Both the position numbers and the translations under genes were made by a program. Below the pieces are notes generated by a model that ran no database searches, was not told the origin of the DNA, and was given only the letters and a program-made list of their open reading frames with translations. A stretch of DNA of 64,000 bases. Source: an uncultured Marivita sp. (lineage in GTDB: Bacteria; Pseudomonadota; Alphaproteobacteria; Rhodobacterales; Rhodobacteraceae). Where the stretch lies: positions 1 through 64,000 of the forward strand of contig NZ_CANKYW010000007.1 of assembly GCF_947488135.1 (NCBI RefSeq), read 5' to 3'. Positions 44,339 through 53,231 of this stretch are shown here, piece by piece. The first letter of the stretch is position 1. Every line of letters begins with the position of its first letter.

Positions 44339-44755
44339 TCAGGCTTTCTTGACCGGAATGGATTTCGCCTGCCCCGCCTCCGGTTTCCGACGCGGGACCG
44401 AGAGTTCGAGAACACCGTCCTTCATATGCGCCTCGATCGCGGCTTCGTCGGCATCCGCAGGCAAACGGAACGACCGCCGGAACGACCCGTATTGCCGTTC
44501 CGAGAAGTACCACGTGTCACCCTTGTCCTCGCGCTCCGAGGTCTTTTCGCCCGCGACCACCAACATGCCCGCTTCTGCGGTCACGGTGATGTCGGTTTCG
44601 GACACGCCGGGCAATTCGATCGAGATGCGATAGGCGTCCTTGTCGGACGATGCGTCCGAGGCCGGAGACAGCCAATCGGCGATGCGGCTGCCCATGCCTT
44701 GCAAAGGTTTGTAGAGGCTGGGCCAAAAACCGGATGTCTGGTTCGTTTCCACCAT
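44339..44755 (-). CDS. Hsp20-family small heat-shock protein
   Basis: A 138-residue alpha-crystallin-domain chaperone: DAYRISIELPGVSETDITV, WYFSERQYGSFRRSFRLP and the C-terminal KSIPVKK (I-x-V tail motif). AGGAGGAG precedes the ATG. A heat-shock-like promoter may lie at 44806-44834. Confidence 0.92.
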   Translation of the reverse strand: MVETNQTSGFWPSLYKPLQGMGSRIADWLSPASDASSDKDAYRISIELPGVSETDITVTAEAGMLVVAGEKTSEREDKGDTWYFSERQYGSFRRSFRLPADADEAAIEAHMKDGVLELSVPRRKPEAGQAKSIPVKKA

Positions 44756-44805
44756 ATCAACTCCTCCTGTTGCTGAGGGTAGGAACAGAACGACTCTATC
44801 GCTTT

Positions 44806-44834
44806 AGATGGCGGCAGGCGTTGACATATCTCAA
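44806..44834 (-). promoter_or_regulatory. Possible sigma-32-type promoter of the Hsp20 gene
   Basis: Minus-strand TTGAGA (44834-44829) and CCGCCATCT (44814-44806) with about 14 bp between match the heat-shock pattern, especially the -10 part. Judged by eye. Confidence 0.4.
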
Positions 44835-44865
44835 TTCCCGAACGTGTTGCAGCGAAGATTGACGG

Positions 44866-45864
44866 TCACGCTTCACGCGGGCGCGGACGGCTGGGCGGTT
44901 CTTTCAACAGCCCCCCCACGCCCATCGCCATGATATCGGCGGGTGTCACCGTCACATCGCACAGCATCCGATCAAGCACCCAATCGGCACCATTAAGCGC
45001 AGGCGACCGCGCGCACCCGGGCAGCCCGATCACCGGGACGTCGCCAAGATGCCCCCAGAAGAGCAAGTTGCCTGGGTCCACCGGCATGCCGTAATGCACC
45101 ACCTCTCCGCCCGCCGCGCGCAGGGCTTCGGGGGCGACGTCGTAGAGGTCCGATGTGGCCGACCCCGTCAGAACACAGACCACATCATGCGCCGCGACGC
45201 CTTCCGTCAACGCCTCTTGCAACGCGCCGATCTTGTGCGGGACAACGGTTTTCGGCCCGAGCGTCACGCCCAGGCGATCGAACCGCGTCGCCATCGCGCG
45301 CTGGCCTTTTGCCCCGTCCTCGTGCCCTCCGACACTGGTCTGGATGAGCAGCGCCCGGTGGCGCGTGACGGGTTTTACGGCCAGTGCATCCCGCCCCGCC
45401 TCGCACGCAGAAAAGACCGCGTCTTCGGGTGCGCCGTAGGCGATGATCTTCACCGTCGCGACCATGCCGCGGGCGGCCATGCGGTGCCATTCCGGAACCG
45501 TCGCGACCGTGACCATCGGATGAACGGCATTCACCGCATCGATCTTGTCGGCGTCGATCGCTGCCACTCCGGCCTCGGTGGCGTAGATGTTCACCCGTCC
45601 GGTGCTGGCCGGTGCCACGCGCAGGTTCACGCCAGCCGGATCGGGCACAAGGGCCCGCGCCAACCGCTCTGCCGCGCGGTCCTCGTGCACATCCTCCGGG
45701 TCGAGCCGGGCAACCGTTACGTCGGTGATTCCGGCCGCCTGTAGCTTGTCCAACGCCGCGCGGTCCAGCGTCACGCCCTTCCGCAGCCGCCCTTTTGGCA
45801 AGGCGACGGAATGCGCGAGGATCGCGCCTTCTGCCTGCGCCAGGGGAACAGGACCGAACTTCAT
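44866..45864 (-). CDS. Molybdopterin-binding (MoeA/MoaB-like) protein
   Basis: A 332-residue protein. The C-terminal half has the MoCF-binding fold signature VVCVLTGSATSDLYDVAPEAL and VIGLPGCARSPALNG. Probably handles molybdopterin, for example in cofactor transfer or cytidylylation. The start at 45864 overlaps the XdhC stop by 4 bp, so the two are co-translated, and a role in loading a molybdenum hydroxylase follows. Confidence 0.8.
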   Translation of the reverse strand: MKFGPVPLAQAEGAILAHSVALPKGRLRKGVTLDRAALDKLQAAGITDVTVARLDPEDVHEDRAAERLARALVPDPAGVNLRVAPASTGRVNIYATEAGVAAIDADKIDAVNAVHPMVTVATVPEWHRMAARGMVATVKIIAYGAPEDAVFSACEAGRDALAVKPVTRHRALLIQTSVGGHEDGAKGQRAMATRFDRLGVTLGPKTVVPHKIGALQEALTEGVAAHDVVCVLTGSATSDLYDVAPEALRAAGGEVVHYGMPVDPGNLLFWGHLGDVPVIGLPGCARSPALNGADWVLDRMLCDVTVTPADIMAMGVGGLLKEPPSRPRPREA

Positions 45865-46829
45865 GCGCCCTTCCGCAACACGCGCGTCATTTCGGCGAGG
45901 ATCGACACCGCGATTTCGGCCGGGCCAGAGGCCCCGATATCCAGCCCGATGGGCCCGTGGATCTGCGCGATCTCGGCCTCGGTGAAGCCCGAGGCGGTCA
46001 GCCGCTCCACCCGTTTGGCGTGGGTGCGGGTCGAGCCCAGCGCACCGATGTAAAAGCAATCCGCCCGCAGCGCCTGTTCCAGCGCCGGATCGTCCAGTTT
46101 GGGGTCATGGGTCAGCAGGACCAGCGCGGTCCGGCTGTCCAACCCCAGCTGCGTGATCGCCTCGTCGGGCCAATCGTGCAGGATCGTCTCGCCGGGGAAC
46201 CGGCTGTCCGAGCCGAAGGCTTCGCGCGGGTCGATCAGCGTCGGATCATAGCCCGCGATCCGCGCCATCGGCACCAGCGCCTGCGCGATATGCACCGCCC
46301 CCACCACGATCAAGCGCAGCGGCGGGTTGTGGATGGCGACGAAGGTGCGGCTGTCTTCGACAAAGCCGGACCGGTCCATCCGAAACGCATGATCGTGGCC
46401 GTCTTGCGTGAGTGTCCGGGTATCGCCTTCCAGATCGACCACATAAGCAACGGGCGTCCGCGCGGCGCGGAATTTTACCAATTGGTCCAAAATCTCTTCC
46501 GGCAAGACGCTGCCCACCGGTTCCACGAGCACGCGGATGGTGCCGCCACAGGCAAGGCCGACGGCGAAGGCATCCTGATCGCTGACCCCAAACTCGAGCT
46601 CGCGCGGTTTGCCGTCTTGCAACGCGTCCATCGCCTCGACCACGACCGCGCCTTCGACACAGCCGCCCGAGACCGAGCCCTCGATCTCGCCCTCGCCGGA
46701 AATCGCCAGTTGCGAGCCGACCCGCCGGGGCGCGCTGCCCCAGGTTTCGATCACGGTGGCCAACACGGCACCCTTGCCCGCGCGATGCCAGGCGAGCGCC
46801 GTTTCCGGACACTTGTCAAACCGCTCCAT
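45861..46829 (-). CDS. XdhC/CoxI-family maturation protein
   Basis: A 322-residue protein: N-terminal XdhC_CoxI domain (ATVIETWGSAPRRVGSQLAI, then GSVSGGCVEGAVV) and C-terminal Rossmann domain (LIVVGAVHIAQALVPMA, YIGALGSTRTHAKRVERL). It binds and protects the molybdenum cofactor and promotes its sulfuration for xanthine/CO dehydrogenases. The ATG at 46829 has GGAG upstream. The target enzyme is not in the window. Confidence 0.88.
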   Translation of the reverse strand: MERFDKCPETALAWHRAGKGAVLATVIETWGSAPRRVGSQLAISGEGEIEGSVSGGCVEGAVVVEAMDALQDGKPRELEFGVSDQDAFAVGLACGGTIRVLVEPVGSVLPEEILDQLVKFRAARTPVAYVVDLEGDTRTLTQDGHDHAFRMDRSGFVEDSRTFVAIHNPPLRLIVVGAVHIAQALVPMARIAGYDPTLIDPREAFGSDSRFPGETILHDWPDEAITQLGLDSRTALVLLTHDPKLDDPALEQALRADCFYIGALGSTRTHAKRVERLTASGFTEAEIAQIHGPIGLDIGASGPAEIAVSILAEMTRVLRKGA

Positions 46830-46905
46830 TGCCGTGGTCTCCTCCCATGACTGGCGTGACCATATCACGCCGCGCGACACTGTCTCCCCCTGCGATGGTG
46901 CTAGG

Positions 46906-48084
46906 TCAACCTTCGGATTGCGTCACGTCGTGAGCGTAGAGCCAGTCGAAGCGCGCCAGCATCTGCCCCGGTGACACCCGGCTAAGCAGCCCCAGCGCGG
47001 TATGCGCCGCAAACCGGACCGGTCCGGGCGCCAGGTGGTAATTGCGCGCGTTCTTGCTGGCGGCGTCGATCACGCGGATGACACGCGCCTTGCGACGTGC
47101 CTGATAGGCCGCCAGCCCGCTGTCCGTGTCATCGGCCCGCGCCAGGGCATCGGCGAGAACCCACGCATCTTCCATCGCCATATTGGCCCCCTGCGCCAGA
47201 AACGGCAGCGTGGGGTGCGCCGCATCGCCCAAGAGCGCCAGCCCTTTGCCGTACCACCGCGCCGCCACCGGGTGCCGGAACAGCCCCCAGACACCCGGCG
47301 CTTCGGCCTGCGAAAGGATCCGGTGCACTTCCGCGTCGAACCCGGCAAAGGCCCTGCGCAAATTGTCGGCATCATCCGTTTGCGACCAGCTTTCCGCCGC
47401 CCACTCGGCGCGCTCCTCGACGGCGACGACGTTCAGCGATGTGCCATCGCGCAGAGGGTAAGTCACCATGTGACGCCCCGGCCCCATTTGCACCCGCGCA
47501 TGTGCCGGATGCCCCGTGCTGTTCGGAACGATACAGCGCCACGCAACCTGGCCGGTGAAAAACGGCTTTTGCGCGGCGTTCAGCAACGGCCGCACGGAGG
47601 AATGGATGCCATCGGCCCCGATGGCGAGGTCGGTCTCGCGTGTGTCGCCGGTCGCCAGAACGATGCTCGGGCGCGTGCCCGGCACGACCGTATCGACCCT
47701 TTGCAACAGGCGCACCGTCACACCCAAATCACGCGCGGCGGTGGACAGCAGATCGACCAGGTCGGCGCGATGCACAAAGAAATAGCGCTGATCGGCGGGC
47801 AGACGGGTCAGATCGAGCCGCGCCACCTCGGCACCGGTGCCACCGTTGCGCAGGGACACCGCCCGCGCCTGAACGCTTCGCGCGGCGAGGTCACCGGCCA
47901 GCCCCAGAGCCTCGATCACCCGCAGCCCATTGGGCGACACCTGGATGCCCGCGCCCACCTCGGTGATCGCTTCGGCTTGCTCCAGAACCGTGACCTTGGC
48001 CCCGTGACGCCGCAGCGCCAGCGCACAGGTCAGACCGCCGATGCCGCCGCCGATCACCGTGATGTCCAAAGCACCCAGGTCCAC
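46906..48084 (-). CDS. FAD-dependent monooxygenase (salicylate-hydroxylase type)
   Basis: A 392-residue flavoprotein hydroxylase: dinucleotide fold VIGGGIGGLTCALALRRHG, DG-motif IGADGIHSSVR, and second FAD site LLGDAAHPTLPFLAQGANM. The aromatic substrate is unknown; salicylate or 3-hydroxybenzoate hydroxylases are the nearest families. Confidence 0.88.
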   Translation of the reverse strand: MDLGALDITVIGGGIGGLTCALALRRHGAKVTVLEQAEAITEVGAGIQVSPNGLRVIEALGLAGDLAARSVQARAVSLRNGGTGAEVARLDLTRLPADQRYFFVHRADLVDLLSTAARDLGVTVRLLQRVDTVVPGTRPSIVLATGDTRETDLAIGADGIHSSVRPLLNAAQKPFFTGQVAWRCIVPNSTGHPAHARVQMGPGRHMVTYPLRDGTSLNVVAVEERAEWAAESWSQTDDADNLRRAFAGFDAEVHRILSQAEAPGVWGLFRHPVAARWYGKGLALLGDAAHPTLPFLAQGANMAMEDAWVLADALARADDTDSGLAAYQARRKARVIRVIDAASKNARNYHLAPGPVRFAAHTALGLLSRVSPGQMLARFDWLYAHDVTQSEG

Positions 48085-48157
48085 GCCTCACTCCCTCAAA
48101 AGCAAACGCGCCAGAGCACGGCCCCGGCGCGTCACATCAGATCATGCATGTCGCGCA

Positions 48158-48580
48158 TCAATCGTCGCGATGTACCTTTTCACGCCGCTCGTGACGTTCC
48201 TGTGCCTCAAGGCTCAGCGTCGTCGTCGGACGCGCCACAAGACGCTTGAGCGAGATCGGCTCACCGGTTGCCTGGCAATACCCGAATTCGCCTTCGTCGA
48301 TCCGGCGCAGTGCGGCGTCGATCTTGGACACCAGCTTGCGCTGACGGTCGCGGATCCGAAGTTCCAGCGCACGGTCGGTTTCCTCGGACGCGCGGTCGGC
48401 CACGTCGGGAATATTGCGCGTGCCGTCCTGGAGACCGGCAATCGTGGATTTGCTGTCGCTCAGAAGTTCGCTCCGCTGTTCGAGCAGTTCGCGGCGGAAC
48501 CACTCCAACTGGCGTTCGTTCATGAAAGGCTCATCCTCGGCGGGTCGGTAATCATCGGGCAGGAAAGTTTCGGCTTTCAT
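48158..48580 (-). CDS. dksA: DksA-type RNA polymerase regulator, cysteine-poor
   Basis: A 140-residue secondary-channel regulator. The coiled-coil tip region IPDVADRASEETDRALELR carries the functional DxxDxA tip, and GEFGYCQATGEPIS marks the zinc-finger site. Only one of the four classical cysteines remains, as in some Rhodobacteraceae DksA proteins that function without zinc. The start at 48580 (MKAETFLPDDY) follows AAGGGG; an upstream ATG at 48613 also has a good site and would add 11 residues. Confidence 0.9.
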   Translation of the reverse strand: MKAETFLPDDYRPAEDEPFMNERQLEWFRRELLEQRSELLSDSKSTIAGLQDGTRNIPDVADRASEETDRALELRIRDRQRKLVSKIDAALRRIDEGEFGYCQATGEPISLKRLVARPTTTLSLEAQERHERREKVHRDD

Positions 48581-48747
48581 CTTGGTCCCCTTGTCTACGC
48601 CAGTATCTGTCATAGAAATTCCCTTAGATATCTGGCACCCCTGAGCGCAGCACTTAACGGAAGGCCAAATGGTTGTCACTACCGAATAGCAGCACAAAAC
48701 AGTGATTTCCTTGAGCTGAGACAAAGACACAAGAAAGCAGGACAGAC

Positions 48748-49590
48748 ATGAAATTTGAAGGCACCGACAGCTATGTGGCCACCGACGATCTGACCATCGC
48801 AGTGAACGCCGCCGTGACGCTGGAACGGCCGCTTCTGGTCAAGGGCGAACCCGGGACGGGCAAGACCGAACTGGCCCGACAGGTGGCCGCCGGGCTGGGC
48901 CTGCGGATGATCGAGTGGAACATCAAGTCCACCACGAAGGCGCAGCAGGGGCTGTACGAGTATGACGCGGTTAGCCGGTTGCGCGACAGCCAGTTGGGGG
49001 ATGAGCGGGTCAACGACGTGCGCAATTACATCCGCAAGGGCAAGCTTTGGCAGGCGTTCGAGGCGGATGAAAAGGTGGTGCTGCTGATCGACGAGATCGA
49101 CAAGGCGGATATCGAGTTCCCGAACGACCTTTTGCAGGAACTCGATAAGATGGAATTCCATGTTTACGAGACCGGCGAGACCATCAAAGCAAGACAGCGC
49201 CCCATCGTCGTCATCACCTCCAACAACGAGAAAGAGCTGCCGGACGCGTTTCTGCGCCGCTGTTTCTTTCACTACATCCGCTTCCCCGACCCCGACACGC
49301 TGCGCCAGATCGTCGAAGTGCATCATCCGGGCCTGAAAGAGGGGCTGCTGACCACCGCGCTGACGCAATTCTATGAACTGCGCGAACAGCCGGGGTTGAA
49401 GAAGAAGCCGTCGACGTCAGAGGTGCTGGACTGGCTCAAGCTGCTTTTGGCCGAGGACATGACGGCTGACGATCTGAAACGCGATGGGGTGAATGCGCTG
49501 CCCAAGCTGCACGGGGCCTTGTTGAAGAACGAGCAGGATGTGCATCTGTTCGAACGGCTGGCCTTCATGGCCCGGCGCGAACGGCGGTAG
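48748..49590 (+). CDS. MoxR/CoxD-family AAA+ ATPase
   Basis: A 280-residue MoxR ATPase: Walker A GEPGTGKTE, Walker B VVLLIDEIDKAD, and sensor 1 IVVITSNNEKELPDAFLRRC. It probably works with the VWA protein at 53232 in maturing a metalloenzyme, as CoxD/CoxE do for CO dehydrogenase. XdhC nearby supports a molybdenum-hydroxylase link. A double-hairpin repeat follows its stop. Confidence 0.88.
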   Translation: MKFEGTDSYVATDDLTIAVNAAVTLERPLLVKGEPGTGKTELARQVAAGLGLRMIEWNIKSTTKAQQGLYEYDAVSRLRDSQLGDERVNDVRNYIRKGKLWQAFEADEKVVLLIDEIDKADIEFPNDLLQELDKMEFHVYETGETIKARQRPIVVITSNNEKELPDAFLRRCFFHYIRFPDPDTLRQIVEVHHPGLKEGLLTTALTQFYELREQPGLKKKPSTSEVLDWLKLLLAEDMTADDLKRDGVNALPKLHGALLKNEQDVHLFERLAFMARRERR

Positions 49591-49598
49591 GGGGTGGG

Positions 49599-49658
49599 AC
49601 AGATGCGTCAACGCATCTGTCCGTTTCCGTTGACGGAAACGATTGGGGGTCAGCCCCC
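49599..49658. repeat. Double-hairpin intergenic repeat, copy 1
   Basis: Hairpin A ACAGATGCGT/ACGCATCTGT (49599-49620, core loop TCAA), hairpin B CGTTTCCGT/ACGGAAACG (49622-49641, core loop TTGA), then GGGGG-TCAG-CCCCC (49645-49658). The core recurs at 53084-53134. Located between convergent genes, where it may act as terminator. Confidence 0.8.
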
Positions 49659-49678
49659 GCGTCCATCGCTGACAGATG

Positions 49679-50797
49679 CTATTTCAGAGGGCCGGTCTGA
49701 AACAGTTGAACCTTGAGACCGCCATGCGGGATCGGCGCGCTGACATGGCGAAAGTGCAGCCCGGTCGCCCGCGCGAGGCCCTTGTCCGACGTGACGATGC
49801 CGACCCGCCAGCCTTTGAAAAGCTCTTTCATCACCGTGCCGAAACTGCCGTAAAGCGCGAAGAGCAGCTTTCGGTTGCCGATCCGCGCGCCGTAGGGCGG
49901 GTTCACAATCACCAGTCCCGGTGGGCCCTGCGGCGGGGTCAGGTCGGCCACGGCCTGATGTGTGAAATGGGCGATGTCCGCGACCCCTGCCCGCTCGGCA
50001 TTGGCGGTCGCATTGGCGATGGCCCCTGCGTCGCGGTCGAAGCCGAAAAAGCGCAGGTCAGTCGTCTGCGGTTCAGGCAGAGCGGACCTGAGTGTCGCCC
50101 AGCGATCCGCGTCGAAGGACGCCAGATCCTCGAACCCGAAGTGCCGCGCGCGCCCGGGAGCCAGGCCAAGCGCCATCTCCGCCGCTTCGATCACGAAGGT
50201 GCCGGAGCCGCACATCGGGTCGAGCACCGGCTCGGACCCGTCATACCCGCAGGCGCGCAGGAAGAGCGTGGCCAGCGTTTCTCGCATCGGGGCCTTGCCG
50301 ATCGCCTGCTTGTGCCCGCGCTTGTGCAGCCCCTCGCCCGAGGTATCGAGGCTGATCTCGCACAGATCGTCCTCGATCCGCACCCGCACCACCAGCCCGC
50401 CCTTGTCCACCGGCGGCTGCCCCAGCGCGTCAGCAATGGCATTGGCGACACGTTCCGTTGCAGCCCCCGCGTGATAGATTCGCGACTTCCGGCAGGTCGC
50501 CTCGACCCGGTATGGCACATCTGGGCGCAAAAGGCCCGTCCAGTCGATCTTGCGCGCCCGCTTGTCGAGCTGCGCCAGGTGCATCGCCCGGAACCGCGCC
50601 ACCCGTGCGAGCACCCGCCCGGCCCCGCGCAGCATCAGGTTGGCACGCCACACCTCGGGCCAATCGCCCTCGCAGGTGACGCCTCCGGGCACGACTGTCG
50701 GGTTGGCAAACCCCAGGGCAGCGGCCTCGTCGCGCAGAAGCGGCTCGAGCCCCGGTGTGCCCGACAGGAAGATCTCAAGGGGTGCCATGTCAGTCAT
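49679..50797 (-). CDS. THUMP-domain RNA methyltransferase (RlmL/RlmK-N type)
   Basis: A 372-residue methyltransferase: N-terminal THUMP-like region (1-160), HKRGHKQAIGKAPMRETLA, SAM motif I LDPMCGSGTFVIEAA and catalytic NPPYG. It corresponds to the N-terminal half of E. coli RlmL, predicted to make m2G in 23S rRNA. An alternative start is ATG at 50788. Confidence 0.9.
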   Translation of the reverse strand: MTDMAPLEIFLSGTPGLEPLLRDEAAALGFANPTVVPGGVTCEGDWPEVWRANLMLRGAGRVLARVARFRAMHLAQLDKRARKIDWTGLLRPDVPYRVEATCRKSRIYHAGAATERVANAIADALGQPPVDKGGLVVRVRIEDDLCEISLDTSGEGLHKRGHKQAIGKAPMRETLATLFLRACGYDGSEPVLDPMCGSGTFVIEAAEMALGLAPGRARHFGFEDLASFDADRWATLRSALPEPQTTDLRFFGFDRDAGAIANATANAERAGVADIAHFTHQAVADLTPPQGPPGLVIVNPPYGARIGNRKLLFALYGSFGTVMKELFKGWRVGIVTSDKGLARATGLHFRHVSAPIPHGGLKVQLFQTGPLK

Positions 50798-51083
50798 GCC
50801 CGCGACTTAGCCTGAATTTCCGTCGCCGGACAGCGAAAGGCGAACGCCCGGCCGATGGATTGAACGGAGCAGAGCGCTCTGCCTCCACCTGTTGCGCCAT
50901 TGCACAACCTAAAGCTTTGAAAACAAACGCGCGCACCCGCCTGGATGAGTCTTGGCGAAAAACGACACAGTCCGAATCGTCGGATCTAGGCAAAAACCAC
51001 CGTTTCGCCGTAAGCTATCCTCACAGAGGACAAAATAATCGCGGATCACAAAAGCATCCGCATCGAGCAGGCAGGCTTCAGAC

Positions 51084-51536
51084 GTGTCCCAAACTGATCT
51101 CACCGTGCGCGGTTTGCGTGCGACCGACTACGAGTCGTGGTGCGCCCTATGGCGTGGTTATCTGGCGTTTTACGAAACCTCGGTTCCCGAGGCCGTCTAC
51201 GACAGCACCTTCGCGCGCCTTCTGGGGGACGACCCGCAGGATTTCCACGGGCTGGTCGCGGAACGCGATGGCCGGTTGATCGGCCTGACGCATTATCTGT
51301 TCCATCGCCATTGCTGGAAAATCGAGAACGTCTGTTACCTGCAAGACCTCTACGCCGACCCGAATGCGCGCGGAATGGGCGTCGGGCGCGCCCTGATCGA
51401 GGCGGTGTATGCAAAGGCGGACGCAGCGGGGTGCCCGTCGGTCTACTGGATGACACAGGACTTCAACCACACCGCCCGACAGCTTTACGACCGCATCGGT
51501 CAACTGACCCCGTTCATCAAGTACCAGCGGGGCTGA
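51084..51536 (+). CDS. GNAT-family N-acetyltransferase
   Basis: A 150-residue acetyltransferase with LQDLYADPNARGMGVGRALIEAV, the acetyl-CoA loop R-G-x-G-x-G/A, and DFNHTARQLYDRIGQ. GTG start at 51084. Substrate unknown. The next gene starts 3 bp after the stop. Confidence 0.85.
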   Translation: MSQTDLTVRGLRATDYESWCALWRGYLAFYETSVPEAVYDSTFARLLGDDPQDFHGLVAERDGRLIGLTHYLFHRHCWKIENVCYLQDLYADPNARGMGVGRALIEAVYAKADAAGCPSVYWMTQDFNHTARQLYDRIGQLTPFIKYQRG

Positions 51537-51539
51537 GAG

Positions 51540-52910
51540 ATGCGTCGTTTGCTCTTGCCGCTCTACCTGCTTCTTGGCGCGTGTATGCCGGTGGCGCAGT
51601 CCGAACCGGCGACCCGGGCCGCCTTCGTGGACAGCAACCTGCCCGCGATGAAGGTATTTTCCGTCCCACGGCCTCAACCCGTGCGAACATCCAATGCCGA
51701 TCTGGTGCGGGACTTCATGGATTTGTCCATGGGGCTTGAGTCGGGTCGCGCACTTGACGTTTTTACCCGGTTCGAAGGCCCGATCACCGTCCGTCTGGTG
51801 GGCAGTGTCCAACCCACGGTGCCCAGCGATCTGGACCGCCTGCTCTACCGTCTGCGCACCGAGGCCGGGATCGACATCACCGCCACCACCGCCGCGGACG
51901 CCAACATCACCATCAACGCCGTCAGCCGCGCCGAGATCCAGCGCTTCCTGCCGCAAGCCGCCTGTTTCGTGGTGCCGAATGTCTCGACCCTTGGGGAATA
52001 CCGGCAGGCGCGGCGGTCCAATCGGGTGAATTGGGGACGGATCACGGAGCGGTCGCGCCTCGCGATCTTCCTGCCCAACGATTCCAGCCCGCAAGAGGCG
52101 CGCGATTGCCTGCACGAGGAACTGGCGCAGGCCTTGGGGCCGCTCAACGACCTCTATCGGCTGTCGGATTCGGTCTTCAACGACGACAATGTGCACACCG
52201 TTCTGACCGGCTACGACATGCTCGTCCTGCGCGCCTATTACGATCCGAGCCTGCGCAACGGCATGACCCGCAACGAGGTGATGAGCCGTCTTCCAGGCAT
52301 CTTCGCCCGGCTCAACCCGCAGGGCGAAAACCTGCCGCCGCGTCGTGCATCGCGCACGCCCCGCCCCTGGATCGACGCGATCCAGACGGCGCTTGGCCCT
52401 GGCGCTTCCCCCGCCGCGCGCCGTGCCGCAGCGACCGAGGCGCTGAGCATCGCATCGGCCATGGGATGGCAGGATCACCGGCGCGGATTCACGCATTACG
52501 CCATGGGACGCATCCTTCAGCCCACCGACCCCGACGCGGCACGGGCGCAGTTTCTTCAGGCCGATATCTATTTCGCGCGAACTCCGAACACCGACCTGCA
52601 CCGCGCCTATGTCGCGTCGCAACTGGCCGCATATGCACTGACCGAAGGGGATCCCGACACGGCGCTGAACCTCACCGGCCTGTCCATCGACCTCGCCGTC
52701 CAGCACGAAAACGCGGCACTTCTGTCGACCCTTTTGATGTTGCGCGCTGAAGCGCTTGACCTTGCCGGGCGGGTGTCGGCGGGCGCGGATGTGCGTCTGG
52801 ACAGTCTGGGATGGGCACGCTACGGGTTCGGCTCGGACTGGTCGGTGCGGGCGAAGCTGCGCGAGATCGGTGCGCTGAACCCACTCAACAGGGCAAGAAA
52901 CAGGCTATGA
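51540..52910 (+). CDS. DUF2927 lipoprotein
   Basis: A 456-residue lipoprotein (MRRLLLPLYLLLGAC, lipobox LGAC). The DUF2927 domain contains the metallopeptidase-like CLHEELAQALGPLNDLYRL. The C-terminal part (about 270-456) is helical and TPR-like. Probably an outer-membrane or periplasmic protein. The following membrane-protein start overlaps its stop (ATGA). Confidence 0.8.
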   Translation: MRRLLLPLYLLLGACMPVAQSEPATRAAFVDSNLPAMKVFSVPRPQPVRTSNADLVRDFMDLSMGLESGRALDVFTRFEGPITVRLVGSVQPTVPSDLDRLLYRLRTEAGIDITATTAADANITINAVSRAEIQRFLPQAACFVVPNVSTLGEYRQARRSNRVNWGRITERSRLAIFLPNDSSPQEARDCLHEELAQALGPLNDLYRLSDSVFNDDNVHTVLTGYDMLVLRAYYDPSLRNGMTRNEVMSRLPGIFARLNPQGENLPPRRASRTPRPWIDAIQTALGPGASPAARRAAATEALSIASAMGWQDHRRGFTHYAMGRILQPTDPDAARAQFLQADIYFARTPNTDLHRAYVASQLAAYALTEGDPDTALNLTGLSIDLAVQHENAALLSTLLMLRAEALDLAGRVSAGADVRLDSLGWARYGFGSDWSVRAKLREIGALNPLNRARNRL

Positions 52911-53074
52911 TCGTACTTGCAGGCGCCCTTCTTGGGGCCATCATCGGCGCGATGACCGCCAGGAAGCGCAAAGGCAACCGCGCGGATATGTGGCAATACG
53001 GGGCGGTCTACGCCATCGCCTTTTCGCTAGTGGGGCTGATCCTGACCATCGCGATCGAGAAACTGGTGTTCTGA
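52907..53074 (+). CDS. Small two-segment membrane protein
   Basis: A 55-residue protein with two hydrophobic segments (LAGALLGAIIGAMTA and YAIAFSLVGLILTIAI) and a basic loop. Coupled to the DUF2927 gene by ATGA overlap, suggesting a joint envelope function. Confidence 0.65.
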   Translation: MIVLAGALLGAIIGAMTARKRKGNRADMWQYGAVYAIAFSLVGLILTIAIEKLVF

Positions 53075-53080
53075 GCCGGG

Positions 53081-53134
53081 ACACGATGCGTCAACGCATC
53101 GCGTGTTTCCGTTGACGGAAACACTTGGGGCTCC
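53081..53134. repeat. Double-hairpin intergenic repeat, copy 2
   Basis: CGATGCGT/ACGCATCG (53084-53101, core loop TCAA), GTGTTTCCGT/ACGGAAACAC (53103-53124, core loop TTGA), then GGGG...CCCC (53127-53139). Shares the core of both hairpins and the G/C tail with the copy at 49599. Confidence 0.8.
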
Positions 53135-53231
53135 GCCCCCGCCCGCCTGCGGCGGTCTCCCCCGAGGTATTTTGCGCCCAAAGAAGCCGGGACGGCTGGT
53201 CAGCCCCCGGCGCGCTTGCTAGATCAGGGGC

